Shown here in pieces: positions 45,345 to 59,107 of a stretch of DNA of 64,000 bases (within the stretch, counting starts at the first letter, position 1; the number at the start of each line of letters is the position of its first letter). This DNA comes from Portunus trituberculatus (lineage: Eukaryota > Arthropoda > Malacostraca > Decapoda > Portunidae), in assembly GCF_017591435.1 (NCBI RefSeq), contig NC_059268.1, forward strand, positions 8,386,684-8,450,683. The letters are read 5' to 3'. The notes under the pieces are model-generated. The model worked only from the letters and a program-made list of their open reading frames with translations. It was not told where the DNA came from and searched no databases. The translations under genes were made by a program, and so were the position numbers.

Positions 45345-45540
45345 GTATACATACTAACTTCGTGCACTTTCCCTGACGTTCTAATTGCTAGTGTAGTGGA
45401 GACCTGAAACGAAAGACAAATTGTTAAGAGAAGATTAGACACATTTGTGGACAGAGATGATAGATAGTGCGTGTTTATTATTCAGGGATAGCTACATGTA
45501 TGAATATTAGCTTCTCGCACCCTCCCTTACTTCCTAATTG
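45345..45540 (+). pseudogene. LINE 3'-end remnant (family 1) with duplicated tail
   Basis: Plus-strand translation from about 45422 gives VKRRLDTFVDRDDR and a stop, matching the family 1 RT C-terminus. The following GGGATAGCTACATG and CTTCTCGCACCCTCCCTTAC are its 3' tail. A second diverged tail (TACGTGTATACATAC, CTTCGTGCACTTTCCCTGAC) lies just upstream at 45345-45390, so two tails stand head-to-tail about 150 bp apart. Confidence 0.7.
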
Positions 45541-46917
45541 CTGCATTGAAATAATTGAAGCATAATCTGAAGCATTTCATTAAGCACATCCTGGAAGTTA
45601 GGTTTGGAAATATAGTTAGTTTAGTTGTGCCAGCTCGAGTCTCATCGTGGTGCTCGAGACGTGATTGTTGACCGAGAGTTGATTAATTCACCTGTAATTG
45701 TTTGCCTGGCCGCTTATTATTTTGTCTATTGCGTTGGTTGTTCATATCTGTAATATATGAAGCACGAATATTCGTGCTTTATATGTGTAATTAATTGTAG
45801 TCTTAAGGCATCACGTAAATGTAAGGGGCAGCGAGGATGCCGTGATACCTTTCGATAGAAAAGGCAGGTAGTTAGTTAGTGACATAGATTATTTGTAGAT
45901 ATATTACATCGGCTTGAGAAAAAAAATATTCCTTCTTTTCCTTTTTCGGGACCAGGAAAGACAAATGTAAAGAATTGTTGCTTCAGATTGGAGACATTCG
46001 TTGTGTTGTGTGTGACACTTTTCAGGGTTTGTGTAATGAAGGAGATATATTTACATGGCAATTCAAAGAATAATTCATTAGATTCTTTGGCTCATCAGCT
46101 CGGTAATTTTCTGAAAAGACTGATAATTCTATTAAAGACATCCAAAGTCTCCCTCATTAGCAGAATTCCATCATCGGATGTAATTCATACAAGAATGTTT
46201 GGTCAGGAGGAGCTTGACAGCTACAGTGCGTCGCCATTTGACTAAGGGCGGCCGGTAATGGTGTGTCGCAGACCCGCGTTGGTAACGAGGCTTTGCAGGA
46301 GTGCTGGCCGGAATAACAACGTAGCTAAGTGGTCTGATGACACCTGAGATCGACAATCGCTGAGCATGGCTGCTTATGATGGAAGAAGAAAGTAATTGAA
46401 TTTTTGCTAAGGATATCATTAGTGCGTCCCATGTTAGCAAAAGCAGAAATTATTGTCTTATTTATTATTTATGTCTCATACTGATAACGTGATAACTGCT
46501 CACCAGAGCTCTTTAGGTACACACATACAAAGAGACGGACTCAGAAACACAACTCTGGACTCCAGCTGTGGTCCTCATCCCCTGTTCAGCATGACGCGCA
46601 ACTATTAGACCATCTTTTCACTGTATAACTGCAGAATAATACATTATTTGTAAATAGGCGGAGATAAACTAGGAAACAGAAGAGAAGAGCTACTGCACGA
46701 GAACAACAGTCTGATAAATACCGGGACTGCAATATGAACTGGACAACAACAAAAGGATCCTCGTCAGCGATTTTGTCAAAGAAAGCGACGACTTTTCCTT
46801 CTGAATCGTCCACTGTGATTTCACAAATTATCTTCTAAACGTGACATTATAACTATGGAGATTCATATTAACTGTCAATAATTGTGTAGGAATTTTTGAA
46901 ACCCTTGTAATATTACC
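45541..46917. other. non-coding stretch
   Basis: No gene or element is recognised. Confidence 0.5.
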
Positions 46918-47101
46918 TTTCTTCTTCTTCTTCTTCTTCTTCTTCTTCTTCTTCTTCTTCTTCTTCTTCTTCTTCTTCTTCTTCTTCTTCTTCTTCTTCT
47001 TCTTCTTCTTCTTCTTCTTCTTCTTCTTCTTCTTCTTCTTCTTCTTCTTCTTCTTCTCCTTCTCCTTCTCCTTCTCCTTCTCCTTCTTCTTCTTCTTCTT
47101 C
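46918..47101 (+). repeat. (TTC)n with (TTCTCC)n block
   Basis: About 46 TTC units, then four to five TTCTCC hexamers (47055-47085), then TTC again. Confidence 0.97.
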
Positions 47102-47244
47102 GTGGTAGTAGTAATAGTAGTATGAGTAACTGGCAGAAGTGGTAGTAATGACAATAAAGTAGCAGCGGCAACAAGAGAAATGGGAACAGCAGCAACAATA
47201 TTTATACGTGTGGTGGGAGTAATGATGTAGGTTTGTGGTCTCAA

Positions 47245-47273
47245 GAGGAGGAGGAGGAGGAGGAGGAGGAGGA
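47245..47273 (+). repeat. (AGG)n microsatellite
   Basis: About 9 units at the start of a purine-rich segment that extends to about 47740. Confidence 0.95.
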
Positions 47274-47775
47274 GATAGAATTTTAGGTGGGAGAAAGAGA
47301 GAAAGTGAGGAATACAAATAGAGGAGGAGAGAGACTAGGAATGGGAAAAAATAAGGAAATTGAAATTGAAACAGTATGATGAAAATAAATTAAGGAAATT
47401 GATTAGAAAATAAAAAAGTAGGAAAATGAGGAGGAGGAGAAGCAGAAAGAGGAGGAGAAGAAAAATCAAGAAATGCAATAGGAACAGGAGGACTCATAGA
47501 TAGAAAAATAATAGAAAACAGAAAATAACACAAGAATCGAGAGAAATCCAAGATGAAAAAAAAAACATTCAAATAGCAAAATAAATGCGAACTCAGAAGG
47601 TAAACAAAAAAAAAAAACATGACAAAGAAGAAAGAAGATCCAGGTAAAAAAAAAAAAAAATCTGCAAGAGAAAGAGAAAAGAGAAAGAAAAATGAAATTC
47701 AAGAAGGGAGGGACAAAAGAAGCATGAGAAATGAGCGCTGGGAAATATGAGTTTAGTCAGGTGTTGCTTCGTCTT

Positions 47776-47802
47776 CACCACCACCACCACCACCACCACC
47801 AT
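47776..47802 (+). repeat. (CAC)n microsatellite
   Basis: 9 units. Confidence 0.95.
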
Positions 47803-47966
47803 GAGCTTCCTCTCTTGACGCCACCCTTGGTCTGCCCTGTCTCGACCCCCTTCCTGGCCTCGTCTATTCCTGTAGCTGCCTTGCCTCTGACATTTATGGC
47901 TGGAACTTTTCTTCTCTCTCCCACTACCACCTACATGCCGCGCTTCCCTCATTGTCTGTGTTCCTG

Positions 47967-47999
47967 AGAGAGAGGGAGAGGGAGAGGGAGAGGGAGAGT
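47967..47999 (+). repeat. (GAGAGG)n microsatellite
   Basis: About 5 hexamer units. Confidence 0.9.
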
Positions 48000-48461
48000 A
48001 GAGTCCTTGAACATGTTTTTTTTGACTAGAGAAACACTATGATCCTTTCTGTTTTACCCTCACGGATGTTAATGTAGGGTTACTCACCTTCCTTTTGTAC
48101 CTTCGCCTTTTCTCCCAAAGCGTCGCCTGGATGTCAAGGATCCTCGTGAAGCATTAAAATTTGATGATGCAGCGAGGAAGGTTAGGTTAGGGCGAAGAGC
48201 CACCACCGCTACCCTCTTCCTCTTCCTTCTCTTCTTGCCCTCTGTAGCGTGAGGCACCGCGGGGCACAAACAAATAAATAGTACAAAGGAGGAGGAGTAA
48301 AAGGAAGAGGTGTAGTAGTAGGAGATAATGTGTGGTGATGATGATGAGTAAAGTGATAACTAACCGTGTAACGTGACAACTGTAATAATCTTTAGCTGTG
48401 TTATGTATAAGAGGCTTAGTTTACCCTCATAACTATAACTCTACCTTATCAGAGCAAACAT

Positions 48462-48553
<92 letters not shown>
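48462..48553 (+). repeat. compound (CA)n(GA)n microsatellite
   Basis: A short CA lead of 4-5 units then about 41 GA units. Confidence 0.97.
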
Positions 48554-48555
<2 letters not shown>

Positions 48556-49395
48556 CTTTCCTATTTTCTAATATTGTTGGTGAATTTTCCAGGGATCTCA
48601 TTTCGAAATCCATATTGACACCACTGCACTCCACACAGTACAGCTTGCCTACCCGTCTGTCCTTCCTGCCCTGCTTGTCTTCCTGGTTACTCTGAGTAGG
48701 GCGCAGTGAGAGGCGGAATAGAGATAGCTTCAGTGCTTACCTCATGATCAGAATATTGAGTTAATCACGTTAGGTTTGGGAACGGACAGTGGTGTGTGAG
48801 AATAAGAGCTTTGCTGAGTGTATGCTTGTCGACAGTGGCAGATGAAGAGATGGGGGATGGCGGTGGTGAGTGAGTGAAATGGACGGGAAATGGAGGGAGG
48901 AAATTGATTGTGTGTGAGTGAACAAGTGCGTGAAAGAGGAAGAAAAGTAAGGAGAAAAGTGATATGTGAATGAGGTCTGGAGAAAATAAGGAGGATGAAA
49001 ACAAGAAAAATAAGGATAAAAAGCAGATTAATGGAGAAAGTGAAGTATTGAAGGCTTTACGTAACTGACATGTGAAAACATCAAATACGAACATGGAGAG
49101 GGAGCGAGATGGAGGGAGAGGAAGGGAGGGCCGTGAGATGAGCGAACGTACGCTTGACGTGATGGGACTGAGGCGATGGCGACGGGTGTACCAGGTGTCC
49201 AAGCACGTCATCGCCGGACTAAAATGAGTGATGGTATTACTGAAGATACAACGTTGATTCATTGAAGTGTAATTGTTATGGCAGTGATTAACAAGCCGAC
49301 GATGATAATGAACTGCCTTTGAATTTCCTTGCAGTGTCTCTTGCTGTTGTATATCACTGTTTTGTCCATTCAGATACACTAAAACACTTTGATGT
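48554..49395. other. non-coding stretch
   Basis: Purine-rich at 48840-49130, giving a spurious minus-strand ORF of 204 codons rich in Ser, Leu and Phe. No gene is recognised. Confidence 0.5.
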
Positions 49396-49745
49396 CACAT
49401 TTCATTGCTAAAGGAAGGTGACTCATTGTTCTTTCAACATGAAGTACGTATGGTCATTACTGTATATATCATTATCTTGTTTTTCCAGTATTGCCAGACA
49501 CCTGATAGCACATTTTATTCGTAAACAATGTAGAGTTATTCTTTATACCGAGTTATGAATAGCCACTGTCTTGCCCAACTGTTACTGGTAGATGCTTGAT
49601 GATAGAGCAAAGATAGACTCCTTATTCCTTCAAGCTGAAGCAAGTACCGGCCACGACTTGTGTTCATCATTATTGTTATCCATAGCATATTTTATTCCTG
49701 AACAAAGGCAAACTCATTATTTTTTCAAGCTGAAGTTCTTATTGG
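49396..49745 (+). repeat. degenerate tandem repeat, four units of about 90-113 bp
   Basis: Recurrent landmarks are CACATTTTATTCxTAAACAA, ACTCATTxTTCTTTCAAGC and TGAAGxxxxTATTGGCxxCT. Units begin near 49396, 49509, 49602 and 49687. They are diverged, so the array is old. Confidence 0.65.
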
Positions 49746-50068
49746 CGCTCTAGTGTTCTCTCTCACTATCCTAAACAAACAAGCATGCAAACAAATAAGC
49801 AGGCATTATATCCACATGAAAAGAATATTGGTACAACTCTTACAAATATCAGCATTTTTACGAGTCATTTTTGCGATCTTTTCTCTGGGCATTTTTCACA
49901 GGGTATTTTCACGGCATTTACATAGAGAGGCGGTGATTTAGTTGAAGGAATGATGGTGCTTCAGAGGTAATGGCCGTGCTGAATGTGTGCTGATTGGCTG
50001 GTTACACGTTGCAGACAAAGTGCCAGATTGGTGATGAAAAAAAAAGAAAAGAAAAGGAAAAAAGGAAA

Positions 50069-50072
<4 letters not shown>

Positions 50073-50156
<84 letters not shown>
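50073..50156 (+). repeat. (TA)n microsatellite
   Basis: 42 units after an A-rich run. Confidence 0.98.
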
Positions 50157-50160
<4 letters not shown>

Positions 50161-50217
50161 GTGTGTGTTTATTTATCTGAATCGGTCTATCTTACTATAA
50201 TTATCTCTCTGTCTGTC

Positions 50218-50219
<2 letters not shown>

Positions 50220-50254
<35 letters not shown>
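50220..50254 (+). repeat. (CA)n before SINE B copy 2
   Basis: 17 units, then GT and the SINE head. Confidence 0.97.
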
Positions 50255-50256
<2 letters not shown>

Positions 50257-50258
<2 letters not shown>

Positions 50259-50548
50259 CCGGTAGCTCAGTGGTTAGAGCGCTGACTTCACACGCCAGAG
50301 AATCGGGGTTCGATTCCCCGGCCGGGTGGAGATATTTGGGTGTGTCTCCTTTCACGTGTAGCCCCTGTTCACCTAGCAGTGAGTAGGTACGGGATGTAAA
50401 TCGAGGAGTTGTGACCTTGTTGTCCCGGTGTGTGGTGTGTGCCTGGTCTCAGGCCTATCCGAAGATCGGAAATAATGAGCTCTGAGCTCGTTCCGTAGGG
50501 TAACGTCTGGCTGTCTCGTCAGAGACTGCAGTAGATCAAACAGTGAAT
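50257..50548 (+). mobile_element. SINE family B, copy 2
   Basis: The head GCCCGGTAGCTCAGTGG... has a 7-bp acceptor stem against GCCGGGT with two G-T pairs, a D stem CTC/GAG, one mismatch in the anticodon stem, loop TTCACAC and B box GGTTCGATTCC. The body is almost identical to 31764-32052. There is no oligo-T terminator after the head, so it is a SINE rather than a free tRNA gene. Confidence 0.92.
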
Positions 50549-50550
50549 TT

Positions 50551-50654
50551 AGTGTAGTGGTTAGCACGACACACACACACACACACACACACTACACACT
50601 CACGAAGATCGGTGTATGAGCTCTGAGCTCCATAAGAGAGGCAACCGAGGTGAA

Positions 50655-50657
<3 letters not shown>
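50551..50657 (+). mobile_element. collapsed SINE family A copy with internal (CA)n
   Basis: It begins with the family A A-box segment AGTGTAGTGGTTAGCACG, continues as (CA)n (50568-50592), then resumes in the 3' body at CGAAGATCGGTGTATGAG and ends GCAACCGAGGTGAAT before (CA)n. The B box and middle are gone. It abuts the family B copy upstream. Confidence 0.8.

Positions 50658-50735
<78 letters not shown>
50656..50735 (+). repeat. compound (CA)n(GA)n microsatellite
   Basis: About 24 CA units following the collapsed SINE, then about 15 GA units. Confidence 0.97.
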
Positions 50736-50737
<2 letters not shown>

Positions 50738-50865
50738 TCTTCAGCAACAATACATTATAAAGGGGACATAAATATAGATAAGTAGGTAAATGAATAAATA
50801 CAACGTTAAAAGGTGATCTGGATACTTAATGAAAACAAGAAATGCATGAGATCTGTTGTAGGACT

Positions 50866-50867
<2 letters not shown>

Positions 50868-50926
<59 letters not shown>
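50868..50926 (+). repeat. (GA)n microsatellite
   Basis: About 29 units followed by a G run. Confidence 0.98.
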
Positions 50927-50928
<2 letters not shown>

Positions 50929-51127
50929 GGGGGGGACTGAGTTTCCTACTATTAACACTAAATAGCAAAAGGGAAACTTACCTTTACAAACAACGTGAAG
51001 GAAAAAACACAAAATAAATAAAATAATGAAGTTTTCTTAGTGGAGTATTATTTCAAGCCAAATGCTCGTATTTTCTTCCCTCACTTGCTATCAACCCTTC
51101 CTTTCCTTCCTCCATTCCTCCTTATCT

Positions 51128-51625
<498 letters not shown>

Positions 51626-51833
51626 GCCACATGAAGGAGAGAAAGGCAACGAGACCAGCTGGGTGTTCCTTTTTCTACACATTCTTGTACACTTTATTTT
51701 CTCTCGTCTTTCCTTTTGTTTCCGCCTTTCCTCTCTCTATTCTCCCTCCCTCCCTTGTTCCCTCCCTTCTGTACGCACACAAGGGGCTTTTCACTACACA
51801 CGGAAATTCTGTACCGTATTCTTGAGAGTCTTG

Positions 51834-52523
<690 letters not shown>

Positions 52524-52800
52524 GTGATCTAGCGCGGAATAAGGAGAGAGTAGTTGGAGATTGTTTTCTGCTGTAATCAAATCACTCCACGAGGAAAACA
52601 AAACTATATGTACGTTGGTTTTGGAGTGATCGTTCTTATTTTCTATGTTGCTTGTGTGGTAACTCTGTGATCTAGAGCAGAATAGGGAGAGTAGTTTGAG
52701 ATTTTTTTTCTGCTGTAATAACTCCACTAGGAAAACAAAAGTATACGTTGGTTTTGGAATGATCGTTGTTAATTTCTTTGTTACTTATGTGGTAACTCAT
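52524..52800 (+). repeat. tandem duplication, two units of about 143 and 134 bp
   Basis: Both units run from GTGATCTAGxGC through TTTTCTGCTGTAAT and CGTTGGTTTTGGA to GTGGTAACTC. The second unit lacks two short blocks. Confidence 0.88.
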
Positions 52801-53766
52801 TAATTTATGTGTTTTGAACAGGTGTTTTTCTTCTTGTTACGTAGACATAAGGTTTTCTTTTTTATTTTGTAATATGAGTGTATGTGCACGAGTGTCTAGC
52901 AATCACTTTCCATTCCTCTTCCCTTTGTTCTTACGCTCCTCTCTATGTTGAATTCATTGTCTCTGTTTTTATTATGTCTTTCTATCTTTGCCTGTTACGC
53001 TTAGCTGTCATAGGAAGAAGCGGACCAGAACGATATCGACTTACATTACAAACTCGATAGAATTTTGAGTAAGTATTGGAGTTGTCCCTTCAATGCTTAG
53101 GAAATTTATTTGTTTATCTTTTTTTGTTTTTCTTGGTGTCTTTTCTTTCGTCTGTTTGTGTGAAGAAGAATGAAAGTAAATATTTATCTTCATTAGGGTC
53201 TGTGTGGCCTTCCCATGAGCTTCTTGTGTCCCGCGCTTGTGTGCTCGCCGCAAGGACCATGTTGTGAATTGTGAAACATTTCCCCGCATCTCCACTACTT
53301 TCAAATGGCTCTAGTTGAGATTACATGTGTTTTTAAGGACATTTTTACGGTTCTAGTGACAAATAGGTGATATTTCTACATTATGAGCAGGAGGAACACT
53401 CGGGAGAACTGGGCTAATTATCTCTGTGGCCTTGGAAATTAGTCTTGGGGAGAGAATAAAGAGTTTCAGAATTAGGGCTGAAACAGATGAGTTGTGTGTT
53501 TCCCTTGCTCTTTATTTTCCTGTACACTACCACGTTCTAGCCTTGCGTTTCCTGCTGTCTTCTCCTGGCGTGACTGTTCTGTGGTCTTATTTTCCTTTTA
53601 TTGCTTCATTTCAACGTCACGTCCCAAAAACAGTGACAGCATCGGGTCGCATCTCATGGAACTAATAATGTGATGTAGTTTTTGTATCTTCTCGTTGAAA
53701 AAAAAAAAAGAACAGCAGTGGTGATGCTTATTTGGTCTCATTTTGCTGTGTTCTGTGTTAGAGGTT

Positions 53767-53770
<4 letters not shown>
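52801..53770. other. non-coding stretch
   Basis: No gene or element is recognised. Confidence 0.5.

Positions 53771-53817
<47 letters not shown>
53771..53817 (+). repeat. (GT)n microsatellite
   Basis: 23 units. Confidence 0.98.
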
Positions 53818-54036
53818 TAAAATATTGCACTGTCGTTCCATGCACAATTCAGTTGAAAGTGTAATTAAATTATTTCGAAAGGAAACCAATTTTTTCGTTT
53901 AATAGTTTTTATTCAATTTCATTTCCTCCATATAGATTTGACGGAGCTTCGCGAAAGTCTTCCCTAATGGTTAAAACAATAGTACAGAATATAATTTTCG
54001 AATTTGACGTAAAGTCCTACAGAAAAGCCGACATTT

Positions 54037-54224
54037 ACAACAGCAACAACAACAACAACAATAACAGCAAGAACAACAACAACATTACAATGATAAAAAC
54101 AACAGCAACAACAACAGCAACATAACTAACAACAATAATAACAACGGCAACGACAACAACAACAATAACAATTTCAACAACAACAACAACAACAACAACA
54201 ATAATGATGATAATAATAGTAATG

Positions 54225-54289
<65 letters not shown>

Positions 54290-54322
54290 TAATAACAACA
54301 ACAACAACAACAACAACATCGC

Positions 54323-54356
<34 letters not shown>
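54037..54356 (+). repeat. trinucleotide mosaic (AAC/AAT)n, 320 bp
   Basis: CAA units, then about 25 AAT units (54219-54290), then CAA units again. All ORFs here are artefacts. Confidence 0.96.
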
Positions 54357-54646
54357 CAGATCCGCCGTATAGACTCCCAAATCAACTCATCTGTTTGATT
54401 CACGAGGACTACGAACAGGTGTGGCGCGAGTGTGAGCGAGCCAGAATCCCTTGTCTAGATTACACGCCCTGACCCGAGGCGAACATAAGCAAGAGGCATG
54501 GGAGGAAGGCAAGGAGTGGAGACGAGGACAGGCAGCAAAACGAGACATGGATAGATAGAGGCGAAAGAAGATAATGAATTGAAACTCTAGAGAGGGTGAG
54601 GAAGAATGTGCGGAGGAAGTGAAATGAGAGGCATAAATGAGAACGA

Positions 54647-54713
<67 letters not shown>
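54647..54713 (+). repeat. compound (GT)n(GA)n microsatellite
   Basis: About 7 GT units then about 26 GA units. Confidence 0.97.
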
Positions 54714-54716
<3 letters not shown>

Positions 54717-55141
54717 TAATAATGTCTGGTATGAGGAAAGAAAAAGCGATGACAATTTAGATGAAGTACTGGAGAGTTTAGGGAAAAAAAACGAAGGAAA
54801 AAGAGCAAATGAATATAACGAGATCGAAAGAGGTGAAGTGAAGCGAATGAATGAGTGAGAGCAACATAAAAAATGGAAGGAGTTAGAAATTAAAGATGAA
54901 AAAAAAATGTTAAGGAAGCAAGAGAAAAAGTTAATCAAAACCAAGAGAACAAATGCATCAGAGCAATTTATGAGAAAAAAAAAAACACGAAAAAAAATGA
55001 GATGGAGTTTCACAAAAAATAGGAAAAGAGGCATAAAGAGAGGAAGAAGATGAAGAAGTAAGGGTGACTCGGGGAAGAGGAAGGCAGCCTGAGACCCAAT
55101 ATGTTCTTTCCGTCCCCACGTAATGCTTTGGGCAAACACTC

Positions 55142-55456
55142 TTATCGTGGAGTCTTGAACTGGAAACTGGGGTAAGGAAAGCAAGTGGCCTGTGGAGGCT
55201 TAGGGGAAGGCTTTGAAGAAGGCGCTGCTGGGGAAACTGGGTAGGAACTGTGAGGAATTGAAGGACTTATATGAGAGAACGATGAGGCTGGATGGGGCTG
55301 AAAAAAAAAAGAAAAAGAATCGTGAATGACTGAAGGAACTACATGAGACACGACTACGACTTGGTGTGGTGCTTGAGGCAGTAGAGTGGCTGTTAAAGAT
55401 ACATGGCCAATTAAGGTGACTGTTAAAGTTATGAGGGTGCGGAGAGATAGTGACAT
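55142..55456 (-). CDS. hypothetical small proline-rich secreted protein (104 aa)
   Basis: Not recognised. The ORF starts at an ATG and opens MSLSLRTLITLTVTLIG, a short basic then hydrophobic stretch resembling a signal peptide. The rest is rich in Pro, Ser and Val, with PSP, SSYP and SKPSPKPP motifs and a single Cys near the C-terminus, which is reminiscent of small cuticle proteins, although no known motif is complete. A TATA-like TTTATAATCC lies about 70 bases upstream. Within the ORF a stretch of T and C ending in CAG (near 55300) would also serve as a splice acceptor, so only the C-terminal half might be an exon. Against it: the + strand here is purine-rich, which favours chance Ser/Pro/Phe ORFs, and no AATAAA is seen close downstream. 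Confidence 0.22.
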   Translation of the reverse strand: MSLSLRTLITLTVTLIGHVSLTATLLPQAPHQVVVVSHVVPSVIHDSFSFFFQPHPASSFSHISPSIPHSSYPVSPAAPSSKPSPKPPQATCFPYPSFQFKTPR

Positions 55457-55927
55457 GCAGGGCTATGCGGAGGGTGTGGGAAGGATTAAAGAGAAGGGTG
55501 AGGAGTTGAATGGCACCTTTAGAGGATTATAAAGCACTGTGATAAGGCTACAAAGGAACGAGAAAGGATCAGAATGCTTGCGGTAGTGATGCGTCTTGGA
55601 AAAGGAAGAAAAGGAATAAGAAGAAAATAACTTTTTTTAATTAAACAATTTTGGTGTACAGCGAATGAGTTGTTGACGTTTTCTCTACGGATTGGCGTCT
55701 GGAAAGCTCTCCCTCGTAACATTAGTATTTAAAAAGTGTGTTCCTGTTGGTGTGTTGGTGATGCAGCAAAAGGTCAAGAAACAGGAAATAGTAAATGTAT
55801 TGGAAATTATTGTTAGGAATGACGAGAGGAAGTGAATTAGATTACGAGGCGTGGGAGCTGCGTTTCAGGAGAGGCAGGGAAGAGAGAACTGAGAGAATAA
55901 AACTGCATTCCTTACGCCGGAACCCAA

Positions 55928-55932
<5 letters not shown>

Positions 55933-56007
<75 letters not shown>
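55933..56007 (+). repeat. (CT)n microsatellite
   Basis: 37 units. Confidence 0.98.
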
Positions 56008-56010
<3 letters not shown>

Positions 56011-56099
56011 TTCAAAGCGATTTAAGACAAAGATACACACACACACAAATAATGCATTAATTTGAAATAGATACAGGTGCATGGATTGATGTTTTTACT

Positions 56100-56345
56100 C
56101 ACCCTAATCTTCAAAACAAACACCAGCATCAACATCATCACCAGTTCCAAATTCCAAAGCTATAATTACCACCACCATCACCACCACCACCATCACATCA
56201 CCATTTGTCACCATTATCGCCCGTCACTCCTCATCCCTCACCTATCACCATCCACACCAATTATCACCGATCATTACAGCGCATCATTTCCATCACCATC
56301 TTCTAATTCCATCACCGTGTATCATTCATGTGCCCATCAGTGACC
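56100..56345 (+). repeat. CAC/CAT-rich trinucleotide mosaic
   Basis: Densest at 56168-56202, with irregular ATCACC words to 56345. It yields His-rich spurious ORFs. Confidence 0.85.
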
Positions 56346-56465
56346 TACACTCTCCCACCACACCCTACCAGCTATTCACCGCCTTTCTTCCTTTGTATTT
56401 TTCACTCCCTCCAGCTCACGTCACTTCCCGTCATTACTTTTTACCTTTCACTTACGTATCTGGTC

Positions 56466-56546
56466 CTGCTGTTGTTGCTGCTGCTGCTGGTGCTGGTGCT
56501 GCTGCTACTGCTACTATTATTGCTACTGCTACTGCTACTACTACTA
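56466..56546 (+). repeat. (CTG/CTA)n trinucleotide mosaic
   Basis: CTGCTGCTG, GTGCTG and CTACTG units. The reverse strand would be CAG-type. Confidence 0.93.
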
Positions 56547-56635
56547 CGACGAAAGTCACATTAATAAAAGCAATAAGTGTAGTAGGTTCTTTTCGTAACT
56601 CGGACAACTAGTGTGCGTGGGGGATGCAGATATCT

Positions 56636-56636
<1 letters not shown>

Positions 56637-56723
<87 letters not shown>
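56637..56723 (+). repeat. (CA)n microsatellite
   Basis: 43 units. Confidence 0.98.
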
Positions 56724-56727
<4 letters not shown>

Positions 56728-57402
56728 ATTTACTGCATATGGCGCACCATCGGATTCTGCAGATGACAGTGGCTCGATCCTGCTCCAATGGGATGATGAG
56801 AGGAAGAAAGGAAATGAAAGCAGTACCGAAGCTCGATGCTGCGTGAACGAGGTACTTGACCAGCACCTTCACTCACACTTGTGGGGCAGTTTCCTCGTAC
56901 ACTCCAGCGCCAAGAGGCAGAAATCGAGAGGACTGGCTGGAGAAACAGGACGCCAAGGGTTCCAGAATTCAAGACGGTGTGAGCTTGCACTTTGTACCTT
57001 GTCAGCTTTAAAACACAGTAGATTCCTGCAGCTTTCTTTCTCTGAGCTGACGGAAGAGGCAAGGGAGCTCATACTGTGGCCTTTCGTGCTGTCGCCGTGT
57101 CTTGCGGTAAAGGCCACACACAGCAGGGTGTCTTAATGCTGATGGTGTGTGAACGCCCCACGTTTAGGGTTTCCTGTGCGCTCCAGCCTTACATAGGTCG
57201 CTCGACGTGCAGACACCGCCTTGTACTGTGTTGGGAAAATGCGGTAGGATTCTTGGCGCACTAAGAGGCTGTGTACTGGCAGGTGGAAAGGGAGGACTTA
57301 CTTGCACGAGTACACACCACACTGCCTAGCTCTCCAACATAGAGGCTGCACATGAAAGCGGGAAACTTCGTGCAAGCAAGAGTCTTAACGGTATCGTGCT
57401 GC

Positions 57403-57404
<2 letters not shown>
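56724..57404. other. higher-complexity stretch, no gene recognised
   Basis: GC content is higher than the average here and a frame stays open from the preceding CA tract to 57136 (about 137 codons after the repeat). The peptide matches nothing known to me and has no ATG of its own at a convincing place. Confidence 0.3.

Positions 57405-57494
<90 letters not shown>
57405..57494 (+). repeat. (CA)n microsatellite
   Basis: 45 units. Confidence 0.98.
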
Positions 57495-57496
<2 letters not shown>

Positions 57497-57824
57497 CATA
57501 CTGTCACTTGCACCCTCACCTCACCTCTGTCTCTCACTTCCGTCCTTCACCAGCTGCTCCTTGAGAATTTTACTGCAAATTTTACGGTTCTCTTTTACGA
57601 CACAGCCAAGGGGAAAATGGTCGCTCTGTAGGCCGCCATAGCTTTCAGACTGGCCAGTTTTCTTAGTCTTAGATGCCAGCGATCTCCTCCTTTATTCCAC
57701 TATCTCCTTTTTTCCTAGCTTTCTTGCCTCTTCTTTTTACTCCGTTACATATTGCCCAGTTATTGGCAACGTGGAGGGAAGCCTTTTTGAAACTGTTGCC
57801 TCTGTATTTTGCAGTTATGAATCT

Positions 57825-58030
57825 ATCTATCTATTTATTTATTTATTTATGTATTTATTCGTTTATTTGTTTATTTATCTATATCTGTCTATCTACTTAT
57901 TTATATATCTATGTATCTATCTATATCTATCGATCTACCTACCTACCTATCTATCGACCTACCTACCTATCTACCTATCTATCTATCTATCTATCTATCT
58001 ATCTCTATCTGTATCTATGTATCTATCTAT
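57825..58030 (+). repeat. tetranucleotide mosaic (TTTA/CTAT/CTAC)n
   Basis: TTTA units grade into (CTAT)n and (CTAC)n. It translates as Tyr/Leu/Ile-rich artefact ORFs. Confidence 0.95.
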
Positions 58031-58177
58031 TGCATATTTTACTTCCTGGCTTTTCTCTCTGTTAACTCTAAATGTTTCTTTCTCTATCAGACTCTAAAAT
58101 TCCATGACTTCTTTTATAATTAAAGGATTGTCTTGCTGAAAATCAGTATCCACTTAGCATTGTGTAGATTCGACGTG

Positions 58178-59007
<830 letters not shown>

Positions 59008-59107
59008 TCCTCCTCCTCTTCCTCTTCCTCTTCCTCTTCCTCTTCCTCTTCCTCTTCCTCTTCCTCTTCCTCTTCCTCTCCTCCTCCTCCTCCTCCTCCT
59101 CCTCCTC
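59008..59107 (+). repeat. (CTCTTC)n hexamer array and (CTC)n
   Basis: About 10 hexamers followed by about 9 CTC units. Confidence 0.96.

Noticed and set aside
48765..49379. 204-codon minus-strand ORF
   Set aside because: Ser/Leu/Phe-rich and opposite a purine-rich segment. No signal, domain or splice context is recognised.
50257..50329. Functional tRNA-Val gene
   Set aside because: The cloverleaf is plausible, but there is an anticodon-stem mismatch, no oligo-T terminator, and the same 220-bp body follows it as in another copy, so it is a SINE head.
56624..57136. 170-codon ORF following (CA)n
   Set aside because: The start lies in the microsatellite lead-in. The later part matches no known family, so it is listed only as unrecognised sequence.
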